Positions 32,686 to 43,118 of a stretch of 64,000 bases of DNA are shown piece after piece. Positions within the stretch are counted from its first letter, which is position 1. Each line of letters opens with the position of its first letter. The notes under the pieces are model-generated. The model ran no database searches. It worked only from the letters and a program-made list of their open reading frames with translations, and was not told the origin of the DNA. The stretch comes from Rehmannia glutinosa (Eukaryota > Streptophyta > Magnoliopsida > Lamiales > Orobanchaceae): assembly GCA_016081115.2 (NCBI GenBank), contig CM071936.1, positions 87,411,943 through 87,475,942 of the forward strand. Reading direction: 5' to 3'. The position numbers and the translations under genes are program-made.

Positions 32686-33391
32686 TAGGGATGGCAATGG
32701 GCGGAGACGGGGCTGGTATGGGATATACCATCCCCGTCCCCGAATCCCATTTCAAATACCATCCCCGTACCATTCCCCATTTTAGGCATCTGGTACGGGG
32801 ATGGGAAATCCCCGTTCGGGGAACGGGGTCCCCGCGGGGATTCGGGGTCCCCGTTTTGTATTTATTAATATAAAAAAATATATTTTTTTACATAAAATAA
32901 TTAATAATTAAATTAGATAAAATATCATAAATCACTAGCTAATCTTATAATAACTCCACTATATAAAATACTTTAACAAATTGAGTTAAATACAACAATT
33001 TTTAAAATACAAAGTCTTGTAATTTTAAAAATTAAAAATCATTACAATATAAAACACATAAGTTTTAGGGTTTAATTTTACAATTTAATAAAATAAAAAA
33101 AATATAAACATAAATCCTTCTCACTAACAACTATTTTTTAGTAGACTATTAATAATATAATGCATATATATATATATATTTCGGTGAACGGGGACGGAGA
33201 ATCCCCGTTTCATCTAATCGGGGGCGGGGATGGGGACGGGGATGGGACGGGGGATATAAATATCATCCCCATCCCATCCCCGGTTTTAGAAAAGCGGGGA
33301 ATCCCCATCCCCGAATTAATCGGGGATTCCTCGTCCCAATTTATTCGGGTACCAACGGGGATGGTTCCCCACGGTGATTTTGCCATCCCTA
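32686..33391. mobile_element. hAT-like non-autonomous element C
   Basis: Perfect 8-bp TSD caacatat at 32678-32685 and 33392-33399. Inverted ends TAGGGATGGCAATGGG / ATTTTGCCATCCCTA. Subterminal GGGGATGGG and CCCCGTCCCC motifs flank an AT-rich core. No protein. Confidence 0.88.
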
Positions 33392-33406
33392 CAACATATA
33401 TACAAT

Positions 33407-33615
33407 TAGAGCTAGCAATGGTACGGGCCGAGCTAGCTCATTCGGCTTTTTGAAAATTTCAGGTCGGTCTGGGCCAATTTTGTTCGGGCCATGAAAGTGC
33501 TTAACCCAATCTAGCCATGCGTGCAATTTATGCACAAAAACTGTCGGACCGAGTTAGACGTCGGGCCAACCACAACCCACTAATTAATAGGGCTGGCTGC
33601 ATTTTGTCAGCCCTA
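33407..33615. mobile_element. hAT-like small element E
   Basis: 209 bp. TSD tatacaat (33399-33406) and catacaat (33616-33623), 7 of 8 matching. Ends TAGAGCTAGCAATGG and ...TTTTGTCAGCCCTA. Its left TSD starts on the last base of element C's right TSD. Confidence 0.7.
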
Positions 33616-33633
33616 CATACAATGTAGCATCAA

Positions 33634-33868
33634 TGTTACTGTGAAGAATGTAAAATCAAGTTCTGAGAATTATGCATGAGAGAAAACGAGCTAAGAACTG
33701 TTCCATTGAGCTGTGTAAAAGTTCCATATGTGAATAGTAGGTGTAGTGGGTATTCATACTACATGTACTCCAGTTGTCAAACTAAAACGTAAAATACAAA
33801 GCACGCTTTTAGTAGTAAACAAATAACCAGCTAACTAATAACCCGACTAAGTATTATGTATGGCAACA
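33634..33868 (-). repeat. Short copia LTR (3' LTR of a truncated element)
   Basis: On the minus strand it runs TGTTGCCATACATAATAC ... CTTCACAGTAACA. It is preceded (at higher coordinates) by the purine-rich CCACTTGGGGGCGC and the end of a copia pol. 235 bp suits the small LTRs of Ale/Retrofit-like copia lineages. Confidence 0.65.
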
Positions 33869-34021
33869 GCGCCCCCAAGTGGGACGACGGAGGAAATCAG
33901 CGAGTCCCAACTTGGACAACGAACCAACAAACTGAGATGTAGGTAGAGATTTAGTAAACATATCAGCTAATTGGGCACGAGAGGTGATGAGAATCCATGG
34001 ATGAAACCTAGTAACAGTGCC
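33869..34021 (-). pseudogene. Copia pol C-terminus (RNase H tail)
   Basis: The minus strand encodes SRAQLADMFTKSLPTSQF followed by SKLGLADFLRRPTWG, the standard C-terminal tail of copia polyprotein after RNase H. It ends just before the short LTR. Only the last 50 or so residues remain. At about 34021 the sequence switches to an unrelated gypsy fragment on the + strand, so most of this copia element is missing. The tail style (LGL...PTWG) fits the Ale/Retrofit group better than the SIRE-type elements nearby. Confidence 0.75.
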
Positions 34022-34062
34022 AGTTGTGGTCACGAGGGCTCGAGCAAGAAAGTTCAAGGATG
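34022..34062 (+). pseudogene. Gypsy pol C-terminal fragment, left of the SIRE-type insertion
   Basis: Encodes VVTRARARKFKD and continues directly across the TSD ggatg into 41796-41897 (ALNGLIQDI... to a stop). TRARAKKxxxALNGLIQ-like tails are common at the end of plant gypsy polyproteins. The second SIRE-type element sits in this frame. Confidence 0.6.
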
Positions 34063-34650
34063 TGTTAGATAAATATTTTTATCAAGATTTAATGATTTTT
34101 TTTAAATATGTTTTTACACCAAAACAATGTTTATAAATGTTGTCCAAATATTCCCAAATGATTAAAAATGTTTTTACTAATTTTTGGAGTATTTTTTGAA
34201 GTTTATTTTTGACAAAAAATTGGACAACACTTCTGTTTTGAAGCCAACCAGTCGCCCTATAGGGCATCCCGTACCTGATAGTTGAAACTTGAAATAAAAA
34301 CAAAACCGGGGAAATTTTAAGGGAGGTGCCTGTGTTGGGACAAAACTTGCAAAACTCCCTGTATTGATTTTTGGAGAAGGCTGACCAGTCCAACAGGGGG
34401 TCGACCGGTCGGACCCCCCATCGATCGGTCCCCCTGTGTAAAATAGTGCGATCTATTTTCAAATTTCTATCTCTACGTGACCGGTTGACCTATGTTTTTT
34501 ACAACAAAATTCAAATCATTGGACAACCATTATCAGCAAGATTTACTTCAATAATTTTGTACTATATTTATGCATCTTGTGATCTTCTTTTTGTAGACAA
34601 AAGTGAAGATGAAGGAGCCTATGTTGGAGATCCAATCTTGAAGACTCTCC

Positions 34651-34658
34651 TATAAATA
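34651..34658 (+). promoter_or_regulatory. TATA box of the SIRE-type LTR
   Basis: CCTATAAATAGATG, equivalent to 10903-10910 in element 1. Confidence 0.75.
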
Positions 34659-34883
34659 GATGAAGGATTTGAAGCAAAATACATAACAACACAAGCAAAC
34701 AACACAACAAGAAAATCAACAAATTTCTCTTAGCTTTCATATTTCAAATTCTTGTTGTAATAGCCTAAGCTCTTGCACTTGCAAACTTTGAGGTCTAGGC
34801 TTTTTATTCTTGATTACACTTGCACTTGAAAGTTGCACACTTCATTATTGAGTTGTAATCTTGAATTTATTTCAATCATCCAA

Positions 34884-35060
34884 AACAAGATATCCTTGTT
34901 AGTGTTCTTGTGGTAAGAACACAATTGGGTGATTTTAGGTGTTGAAGAGTGTGGTACTCTTCATAGGTGAAGGAAGATTGTGGTAATCTCCTTGAAAGGT
35001 GTTGTAAGAAGATTGTGGTAATCTTCAAAGGTGGTGGTGTAATAGTTTTGGTAACTATTA
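34884..35060 (+). other. Hairpin array in the left LTR of element 2
   Basis: Stems at 34884-34900 (6 bp, loop atatc), 34902-34922 (8 bp, loop GTGGT), 34943-34963 (8 bp, GTGGT), 34975-34989 (5 bp, GTGGT), 35008-35026 (7 bp, GTGGT) and 35040-35060 (8 bp, TTGGT). Several stems differ from element 1 by paired changes. For example GTATTCTT/AAGAATAC there is GTGTTCTT/AAGAACAC here. In the right LTR the first and third hairpins are damaged, but 41419-41439 and 41552-41572 remain perfect. Confidence 0.85.
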
Positions 35061-35282
35061 ATAAAATTCTTTTTTCTTTTTGAAATCTACTTCGGATATA
35101 CCGGGGTGGTAGTAGATTAGGCCCTAGGTGGGTTGAACTACTCTAAATCATTGTGTGTTGTTTATTTTCCCACACTTATATTTTTGTTATCATCTTCACA
35201 TCCGAAAAAGAGGGCGTAGTTCGGAAAATCGGCATAATCTATTCACCCCCTCTAGATTATCGTACCCACTTGGACTAACAAG

Positions 35283-35295
35283 TGGTATCAGAGCC
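35283..35295 (+). promoter_or_regulatory. Primer binding site (initiator tRNA-Met type)
   Basis: TGGTATCAGAGCC, two bases after the left LTR, identical to element 1. Confidence 0.9.
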
Positions 35296-35344
35296 AAACT
35301 CTTTCGCTAGCTCGTTCCACACCGCGAGTAAAGAGGAAAAATCC

Positions 35345-36975
35345 ATGGCTACGAACGAAAGTTACCTCACCACCGGCACCTCCACCAACAAGCCACCACT
35401 TTTTGACGCCAAAAACTACGCATTTTGGAAAGACCGAATGGAGTGCTTTCTTCAAGGGTGCGGGTTCGATTTATGGAATGCGGTTATTGAAGGCATAGAT
35501 CAACCAACGAAGAAATTGGAGGACGGCTCCTTGGCCCCCAAAAGTTTCAAAGAATTCGATGATGCCGACAAGAAGGGTTTCTCCCTAAACGGTAAGGCCT
35601 TGAATATTTTACATTGTTCACTCACCGCCACCGAGTACAATCGCATAAGAGGGATAAGATCGGCACATGATGTATGGGAAAAATTGGAAACCATCTATGA
35701 AGGTACTAAGAAAGTTAAGCAAGCAAGAAAAATCATGCTTGTTAAAGACTTTGAAAATTTCAATATGCATGATGGTGAAAGCATATCAAAAATGGTGGAA
35801 AGGCTTGACAACATTGTCAATCCTCTTGTGGCACTTGGAAAAGTCATATCCAAAGAAGATAAAGTGACCAAAGTCTTGAATGCTTTTCCCGGGTCATGGT
35901 TCGAGAAAGTAACGGCTATCACGGAAGCACAAAATCTCGAAACACTCAAATTCAATGAGCTCGTGGGAAATCTCCTCATTTATGAAGTCTATCTCAAGGA
36001 GAGGAAAAATCCCCAATCATCCACCACTAAATCGGTATGCAAAATCTTCCTAAAGGCTTAGCATCTTCTTCTAATATTTCATATTATGCAAGTGATGAAG
36101 ATGACGAGGAAACGGTGGCTCTTGTTCGAAAATTTGCAAAGTTTGTTAATAAAAATAAAGCAAGAAAGCCAAGAGACAATTTATGTTTCAAATACGGGAA
36201 ATCCGGGCATTACATAGCCGATTGCCCGAAACTTATGGAAGAAGAGCAAAAGAAGAAAAAGTCTTTCCCGAAAAAGAATGCTCTAAATGCGGATGTCAAA
36301 ACTTGGGATGAACTCCTTGCCACATCCGACGAAGAAGGAGAAACCGAACATGGTTTAATGGCCATAGAGTTATTGAAAATAACGAGGTACACTCTAATTC
36401 TTCAACTTCTTCTTTAGTTGATGAATTGCAATGTGATTTTGATGAATTGAAAAATGAATTTCAAAATTTGATTGTTAAATACAAGACTTTAAAAAAGGAG
36501 CATAAAGAGCTTAAAATTGAAAAGGAAAAATTGTTTACTTCTTATGAATCTCTTGATAAAGCTCACGCTATTATTCTTACTAAAGTCCGTACTCTTGAAA
36601 CCGAAAAACAAACGCTCACAAATGATATTGAATGTTTGAAAAATGATGTGCATCGTTTTAATTTAAGTACGGATAAAGTTACAAAAAGTTTAGATGCACA
36701 AAGAAGTGAGCATTCTAAATTAGGACTTGGCTATAAACATTTTCAACCTATTTCAAAGAAAAATGACCAAGGTCCAACTTTTGTACGTGCTAGTAGTGCC
36801 CACAATCTTATTTACTTTTATTGTGGTAAAGTTGGTCACTATGTTAGTCATTGTAAATTGAAGAACAATGTTAACTATTTTTGGAGACCCAAAGGTCTCA
36901 AGGCTAACCCTTATGGACCCCAAAACTATAGGGTACCTAAAAATAACTTTTTTGTAGGTTATAGGAGTTATAACA
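35345..36975 (+). pseudogene. Copia gag of SIRE-type element 2
   Basis: ATG at 35345 follows the PBS leader and starts MATNESYLTT. Residues about 18-210 form a UBN2-type gag domain (PPLFDAKNYAFWKDRMECFL, SLNGKALNILHCSL, KKVKQARKIMLVKDFENF, ALGKVISKEDKVTKVLNAF). A frame shift near 36040 leads to the first knuckle (CFKYGKSGHYIADC, one cysteine replaced by tyrosine). Another break near 36390 leads to a long Lys/Glu coiled coil (36426-36720). A second knuckle, CGKVGHYVSHC (36820-36860), and a basic tail finish it. Two knuckles with a coiled coil between are usual for SIRE-like gags. It is broken in at least two places. Confidence 0.85.
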
Positions 36976-36978
36976 ACA

Positions 36979-37356
36979 ATGGAAGATTCAAAATGGCTCG
37001 TGGACAGCGGATGTTCACGCCATATGACCGGAAGGAGAGAACTATTTACCAACATCAAGCTCCAAGAAGAGGGTATGGTCATGTTCGGCAATAACAAAGG
37101 AAAAATCATTGGCAATGGAGACATTGGTAATTCTTCTTTCTCTCTTAGTAATATTTTATTAGTAGATGCGCTAAAGTTTAATTTGATAAGTGTAAGCCAA
37201 CTTTGTGATTCTAATTATGATGTTGTTTTAATAAAGAAAAATGCTTTGTTCTTAAAAATGGTAAAATTATTTGTGAAGCAAGTAGAAAAGACAACCTTTA
37301 TAAAATTTGCACAAGTGACTTGGTTAGTCAAATGTTGCTTGTCTTGTCGCCAATAA
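36979..37356 (+). pseudogene. Copia protease
   Basis: The frame starts with SKWLVDSGCSRHMTG, the copia aspartic protease active site (DSG). It continues through VMFGNNKGKIIGNGDIG and the ILLVDALKFNLISVSQLCD block that leads into the GAG-pre-integrase region. It processes the copia polyprotein. The frame ends at 37356 after a shift in the downstream linker, while the catalytic portion itself is uninterrupted. Confidence 0.85.
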
Positions 37357-37369
37357 TGATTTAACTAGC

Positions 37370-38135
37370 TTATGACATATGCGACTTGGACATGTTGGAT
37401 ACAAAAATTTGAAAGAGATTTACAAAAATCAACATGTCAAAGGACTACCCAAGTTAAATTTTGAAAACCTTGGCTTATGTGACACTTGTCAAAAGAACAA
37501 ATTAGTTAAGAGTAGTTTTAAGCCCAAAAATGAAATTTCCACAACCAAGCCTCTACAACTTCTTCATTTAGATTTATATGGGGATATTGGTACGGCTAGT
37601 CTAAGTGGAAAACATTACACTTTTGTTATAGTTGATGATTTTTCTAGATATACTTGGGCTCTTTTTCTTACAAATAAAAGCGATGTCGTTAATGAGTTTG
37701 TTAAGTTGTTAGACTTATTGAGAATGAAAAAGAAGATACCATAAAGTCTATTCGAAGTGATCGAGGTGGAGAATTTGATGGAGAATTTAGAGTCTTTTGT
37801 GAAACCAAGGGATATGGTCATAATTTTTTGGCTCCAAGGACACCTCAACAAAATGGAGTAGCCGAAAGAAAGAATCGGACACTTCAAGAAATGAGCCAGT
37901 CCATGCTCAATGAATTTTCACTTCCAAAATATTTTTGGGCCGAAGCCGTAAGTACCGTTTGCTATGTCATTAATCGAGTTTATATTTGTCCTAAAATGAA
38001 TAAAACTCCATATGAGCTTTGGAAAGGAAGAACTCCAAATATTAGTTATTTCAAAATATTTGGATGCAAATGTTTTATTTTGAATACTAAGGATCAATTG
38101 GATAAACTTGATCCTAAGGCCGATGAATGAATATT
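37370..38135 (+). pseudogene. Copia integrase
   Basis: Begins with the GAG-pre-integrase histidine/cysteine region (MRLGHVGYKNLKEI ... LCDTCQKNKLVKSSF). The catalytic core follows: first aspartate in LQLLHLDLYGDI (near 37567), second in IRSDRGGEFDGEF (near 37755) and the glutamate in NGVAERKNRTLQEM (near 37870). Copia elements place integrase before RT, as here. A stop at 37742 divides the core, and a stop near 38130 separates it from the linker to RT. Confidence 0.88.
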
Positions 38136-38136
38136 T

Positions 38137-39075
38137 ATGGGGTATTCAACAAAGAGCAAAGCATATCGGGTTTACAATAAGACTAGTATGGTTATTGAAG
38201 AATCCATGAATGTAAAATTCAATGAAGCCTCGGGTGTTGAAAAGATACCCAATGATGATAGTGATGAAGAGGATGTTGTTGAACCAACTGTTCAAAATGA
38301 TGCTCAAAATGATCAACCTTCAAGCTCAAATGTTCCTCAAGAAGACAAAGGTGATACTTCGGATCTTCCCGTAGCATTGAAATTTAAGGGAGATCACCCA
38401 AAAGATTTTATTATTGGTGATCCCCTTGATAAAGTAATGACTCGAGGAAAATTTGCCGAGAAAGCTCTTATATCTCAAAAAGAGCCTAAAAATGCTAAGG
38501 AAGCTATTGAAGATGAGGATTGGTTTTTAGAAATGCAAGATGAGTTGAATAAATTTGAAAGAAATGATGTTTGGGAATTGCTACCTTGTCCTCCATCTCA
38601 AACAATTATTAGTACAAAATGAGTATTTCAAAACAAGCTCGATGAACAAGGCAATATAGTTCGAAACAAAGCAAGGTTAGTAGCTCAAGGGTATTGTCAA
38701 GAAGAAGGCATTGATTATGATGAAACTTTTGCACCCGTAGCACGTTTAGAAGCTATTCGTATTTTACTTGCCTATTCTTGTTTTAAAAATTTCAAGCTTT
38801 ACCAAATGGATGTTAAATCCGCTTTTCTAAATGGTATTATTTAAGAAGAAGTCTATGTAAAACAACCTCCGGGGTTTGAAAATTTTTCTAGGCCAAATGA
38901 TGTTTATAAACTTAAGAAGGCCTTGTATGGTTTAAAACAAGCACCACGTGCATGGTATGATAGACTTAGCTCTTTTCTTTTGCAAAATGGATTTACAAGA
39001 GGTAAAGTTGATACTACTCTCTTTGTTTTTGAAAAAATGGATTTACAAGATTGTTTGGATGAAACAAACTTTAGC
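38137..39075 (+). pseudogene. Copia reverse transcriptase, catalytic part deleted
   Basis: A linker (38137-38480) leads into RT: DEDWFLEMQDELNKFERNDVWELL (near 38520), KARLVAQGYCQEEGIDYDETFAPVAR (near 38670), YQMDVKSAFLNG (near 38805) and LKKALYGLKQAPRAWYDRLS (near 38915). Then KVDTTLF (near 39005) should be followed by the YVDD active site. The sequence instead jumps to unrelated residues and then the RNase H tail, so the catalytic half is deleted. Stops at 38620 and 38843 add further damage. Confidence 0.85.
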
Positions 39076-39099
39076 GGATTATAAATGCTCTTTTGAAAA

Positions 39100-39337
39100 T
39101 GTTCCTATCTTTTATAACATATTCGCTATAAATATTGCTCAAAACCCGATTCATCATAACCGTACTAAACATATTGAGATTCGACATCATTTTCTAAGGG
39201 ATTGTGTTTCAAAACGAAAAATTGAGATATCTTTTGTTCCATCTCAAGATCAATTGGTGGATATCTTTACAAAATCGCTATCTTCCGAAACTTTTGCCTC
39301 AATACGAGCTCGGTTAGGCATAATGCATATTGAATGA
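39100..39337 (+). pseudogene. Copia RNase H C-terminus
   Basis: Encodes AINIAQNPIHHNRTKHIEI, a histidine-bearing RNase H end block, then SFVPSQDQLVDIFTKSL and ends with a stop at 39337. It is joined to a deleted RT. The same tail is seen, more decayed, in element 1 near 14755. Confidence 0.8.
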
Positions 39338-40564
39338 GGTTTATGTTTGCAATTTGCATGGTTTTAAAACTTAGGGGTGAAAAATCGGATTTTTGGTGCA
39401 AAATTCGGACAGAAACTGAACAAGTGTTCAAGCACCGGTCGCCATAGAGGTCGATCGATCGACATGTTGCAAGCACCGGTCGCCCTACACGTCGACCGGT
39501 CTCCCTAGCTGATTTCAGACTTAAAATGCTTTCTGTCCTACAAACTGTCATTTTTGTTCTTTTCTTCCAAAATCGAACCCCTTCGTATTTTTCACACACA
39601 ATTCACTCAAAATATTTTTCTTCTTATAAAATCTATATTTTTTAGTTTATGTAACTTATATTTCATCATTATTATCCGACTTCTCCGATTAATTGGTAAG
39701 AATTTCTTCTTTTTAATCTCAATTGGGTTGAACCCTTGAGAATGTGCTCATATCTTGATATTTTGATGAAATTCGTATATTGGTATGATGTATATGATGA
39801 TTGTTGATGGATGAATGTTGTAATATTGTATTTGGTGATGAAAAATTTGGTTTAATTGAATTACTAAGGCGTTATATATCTCTTGTTTTATTCAACGCAC
39901 GCTAAATGTTCGACAAAATGTTTCTATGAAAAATTCATCACCTACTTGATTCTCTTGATTTGAAAAGTCTTATAAGTTTATAGAGATCATGTTTTATCAA
40001 TCCAATGAGCTTTTGCAAATCAAATGATCAACTTTTCCCTTTTAATTGGAATTTAAGCTTCAATGTTCAAAATGCTCGATAAATCGATTAAATTGCGCAC
40101 TTTGATATGATTGTATGATATTTTTATCGTGCTAACATTCTTTTTGATGATTCCAAAGGGGGAGAAACAGGAAAAACGCTCATATGCTCAAATAAGCGAA
40201 AATAAGCTCGCAAGAAAAGCTATAAGCTAGGGCTTTTAAAAGCCAAAAGCTGTGAATGATACTTAATCCATTTGATGTATTATGGATTTTTATGCTTGAC
40301 TAATGTTGTCTTTGTGACAAGGGGAGCTTCAAAGCTCATGATATTCAAGCTTTTAGCTTGTAGTTGTTTGCTTCTACTTATCTTTATTATGCATGTTGAT
40401 AGGGGGAGCTTGTGCAAAATGTTTAAAAAAAAAAAAACTTTGCTTCATTCCTTGTGTTATTACTTATGATAAATGTTGCTTGTAATGGTTTGATGTTTTT
40501 AGACTGGAAAAATGTGTTTTGTTTTAAAATCGATCTCCTAAAATTGTTTTGGTTTGTAATCATC
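39338..40564. other. 3' untranslated zone of SIRE-type element 2
   Basis: No env-like ORF. CACCGGTCGCC/CGACCGGT motifs lie at 39430-39510. PPT-like tracts recur near 40157 (AAAGGGGGAGAAACAGG), 40318 (CAAGGGGAGCTT) and 40402 (ATAGGGGGAGCTT), in the same order as in element 1. Confidence 0.6.
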
Positions 40565-40578
40565 AAAAAGGGGGAGTT
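40565..40578 (+). promoter_or_regulatory. Polypurine tract of element 2
   Basis: AAAAAGGGGGAGTT directly before the right LTR. Confidence 0.85.
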
Positions 40579-41790
40579 TGTTAGATAAATGTTTTTATCA
40601 AGATTTTGATGATTTTGTTTAAATGAGTTTTTACACCAAAACAATGTTTATAAATGTTGTCCAAATATTCCCAAATGATTTAAAACGTTTTTACTAATTT
40701 TTGAAGTATATTTTGAAGTTTATTTTTGACAAAACATTGGACAACACTTCTGTTTTGAGGCCAACCGGTCGCCCTATAGGGCATCCCGTACCTGATAGTT
40801 GAAACTTGAAACAGAAACAAAACCGGGAAAATTTTAAGGGAGGTCGACTAGTCGACCACCTGGTCGACCGGTGCCTGTGCTGGGACAAAACTTCCAAAAC
40901 TCCCTGTATTGATTTTTGGAGAAGGTCGACCGGTCCAACAGGGGGTCGACCGGTCGGACCACCCATCGATCGGTCCCCCTGTGTAAAATAGTGCGATCTA
41001 TTCGACCTATGTTTTTTACAGCAAAATTCAAACCGTTGGACAACCATTACCAGCAAGATTTACTTTAACAATTTTGTACTATATTTCTACATCTTGTGAT
41101 CTTCTTTTTGTAGACAAAAGTGAAGATGGAGGAGCCTATGTTGGAGATCCAATCTTGAAGACTCTCCTATAAATAGATGAAGGTTTTGAAGCAAAATACA
41201 TAAAAACACAAGCAAACAACACAACAAGAAAATCAGCAAATTTCTCTTAGCTTTCATATTTCAAATTCTTGTTGTGATAGCCTAAGCTCTTGCACTTGCA
41301 AACTTTGAGGTCTAGGCTTTTTATTCTTGATTACACTTGCACTTGAAAGTTGTATACTTCATTATTGAGTTGTAATCTTGAATTTATTTCAATCATCCAA
41401 AACAAGATATCCTTATTAGTGTTCTTGTGGTAAGAACACAATTGAGTGATCTTAGGTGTTGAAGAGTGTGGTACTCTCCATAGGTGAAGGAAGATTGTGG
41501 TAATCTCCTTGAAGGTGTTGTAGATTGTGGTAATCTTCAAAGGTGGTGGTGTAATAGTTTTGGTAACTATTAATAAAATTCTTTTTTTTTAAATCCACTT
41601 CGGATATACCAGGGTGGTAGTAGATTAGGTCATAGGTGGGTTGATCTACTCTAAATCATTGTGTCTTGTTTATTTTCCCGCACTTACATTTTTGTTATCA
41701 TCTTCACATTCGAAAAAGAGGGCGTAGTTCGGAAAATCGGCATAATCTATTCACCCCCCCTCTAGATTATCGTAGCCATTTGGACTAACA
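40579..41790 (+). repeat. Right LTR of SIRE-type element 2
   Basis: 1212 bp, close match to 34063-35280, ends GGACTAACA then TSD ggatg. It has a CGACTAGTCGACC/CGACCGGT cluster at 40760-40975 partly missing from the left LTR. TATA box at 41168-41175. Confidence 0.95.
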
Positions 41791-41795
41791 GGATG

Positions 41796-42563
41796 CACTC
41801 AATGGGTTGATTCAAGACATTCAAAAGGAGATCGAGAGTGCGTTACCGATGGAGGAAGATGTTCGGGTGGTCCAGTTGATTCGCGTCATCAACATTTAAG
41901 AGTCCACCTCAGACTGAGCAAGTGAAGGATGCCATGAATACAATTCATTTTGGGTCTTGAAGACTTTGTAATCAAGTTCTCAATGGTGTCTTGTATTCGT
42001 CTATCTTAGTTAGTCGTAGTTTGATTTGTTTTGAGTCGTTTTGATGTTTTGAAGGCCAAATAAACCTTTAAGGCCGCGTTTTAAGTTGTTATTTCGAGTT
42101 TGGGACGAACATGGGTCAAATTCGAGGGCAAAGTCGAAGGGGAGTGTTCGACTTGACGCACGGACTGACGCACGACCCTCTAGGACAAATTTTTGATTTT
42201 TTCTATTCTATACGATGTTACATGTTATTTTCTATTGTATACATGTTATTTGACCCTGCTATTTTCTATTCTATACATGTTATTTGTCCCTGCTAAACAA
42301 GAAATTTGATTTTTTCTATTCTATATGATGTTATATGTACAATAATGCCATCATCTTATAAACGTGATAACACCATTCATCTAGTGAATTGATAACACAC
42401 CAAAGGAAATAGAAGATCTAGTATACTAAACAATCCGTCTTGTAGTCAAGCCTCTTTTTAGGCACTTGACTCAATAGTTGGGTTTGCAGGGTTTGCAGTC
42501 AAGCTCCTGTAACACATTCAAGAACACACTCCAATTCAACTTGAGGACTCCATCACACCCCTC
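41796..42563 (+). other. Gypsy pol end and probable 3' LTR start
   Basis: 41796-41897 finishes the gypsy frame interrupted by the SIRE-type element (ALNGLIQDIQKEIESALPM, stop at 41897). A purine tract GTCGAAGGGGAG (42134-42145) is followed by TGTTCGACTTGACG, which could be a PPT and LTR start. Short TTTTCTATTCTATA repeats lie at 42190-42330. The far LTR end is not visible. Confidence 0.45.
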
Positions 42564-43118
42564 TAGGACTGCAATTAAATTAAATCGAGCCGAACTTTTG
42601 AGAATTTGAGCTTAACTCGTTTATTATCGAGTCGAGCTTGAGCCTAAATTTACCGAATATATTGATGACGCGCGAACTTTTTTCAAGCTTAATCAAGCCT
42701 AAATGAGCTTAGTAAATATTAATTATAAATTAAATTATTCTTCAATTTATTACAAAAGTAAAATTATATATATCTAAAACGCATAATATATCTATTAAAA
42801 CCTATGATTTTTATTCAAACAAATAATTTATTTAAATATATTTAATATTTAATCATAAGTAAGCGTATAAAAATTAAAACTGGAGTCACACTATTAGTTT
42901 TATTTTTATGAGTTTACTAACGAGCCTGCTCACGAGCCTACTAACGAGTCTGTTCAGGAGCTAACGAACCGAATATCTCTAAGTTCGAGTTTAGTTCATA
43001 TATTTTAACGAGCCTCATTAAACGAACTCAAGCAAGTCTCATTAAACGAACTCAAACGAGCTTTTATTGAGTCGAGCTCCAAATAGCTCACGAGAGGCTT
43101 GGTTCATTTGCAATCCTA
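42564..43118. mobile_element. GAGCTCG-rich hAT-like element, copy 2
   Basis: Left end TAGGACTGCAATTAAA, right end GGTTCATTTGCAATCCTA (inverted TAGGATTGCAAATG). Flanking cacccctc and cacctcgc agree at six of eight positions. Subterminal cGAGCTcGA/CACGAGC motifs are as in 32164-32658. Confidence 0.6.

Larger units (their letters stand above)
34063..35280 (+). repeat. Left LTR of SIRE-type element 2
   Basis: Starts TGTTAGATAAATATT and ends GGACTAACA. It contains CGACCGGTCG-like motifs (34370-34490), TATA box 34651-34658 and the hairpin array 34884-35060. Confidence 0.95.
34063..41790 (+). mobile_element. SIRE-type Ty1/copia element 2 (defective)
   Basis: LTRs 34063-35280 and 40579-41790, PBS, PPT, and perfect TSD ggatg (34058-34062 and 41791-41795). 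The interior carries gag, protease, integrase, part of RT and the end of RNase H in canonical copia order. The RT catalytic region is deleted and there are in-frame stops, so it cannot move alone. It is related to element 1 throughout. Confidence 0.95.
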
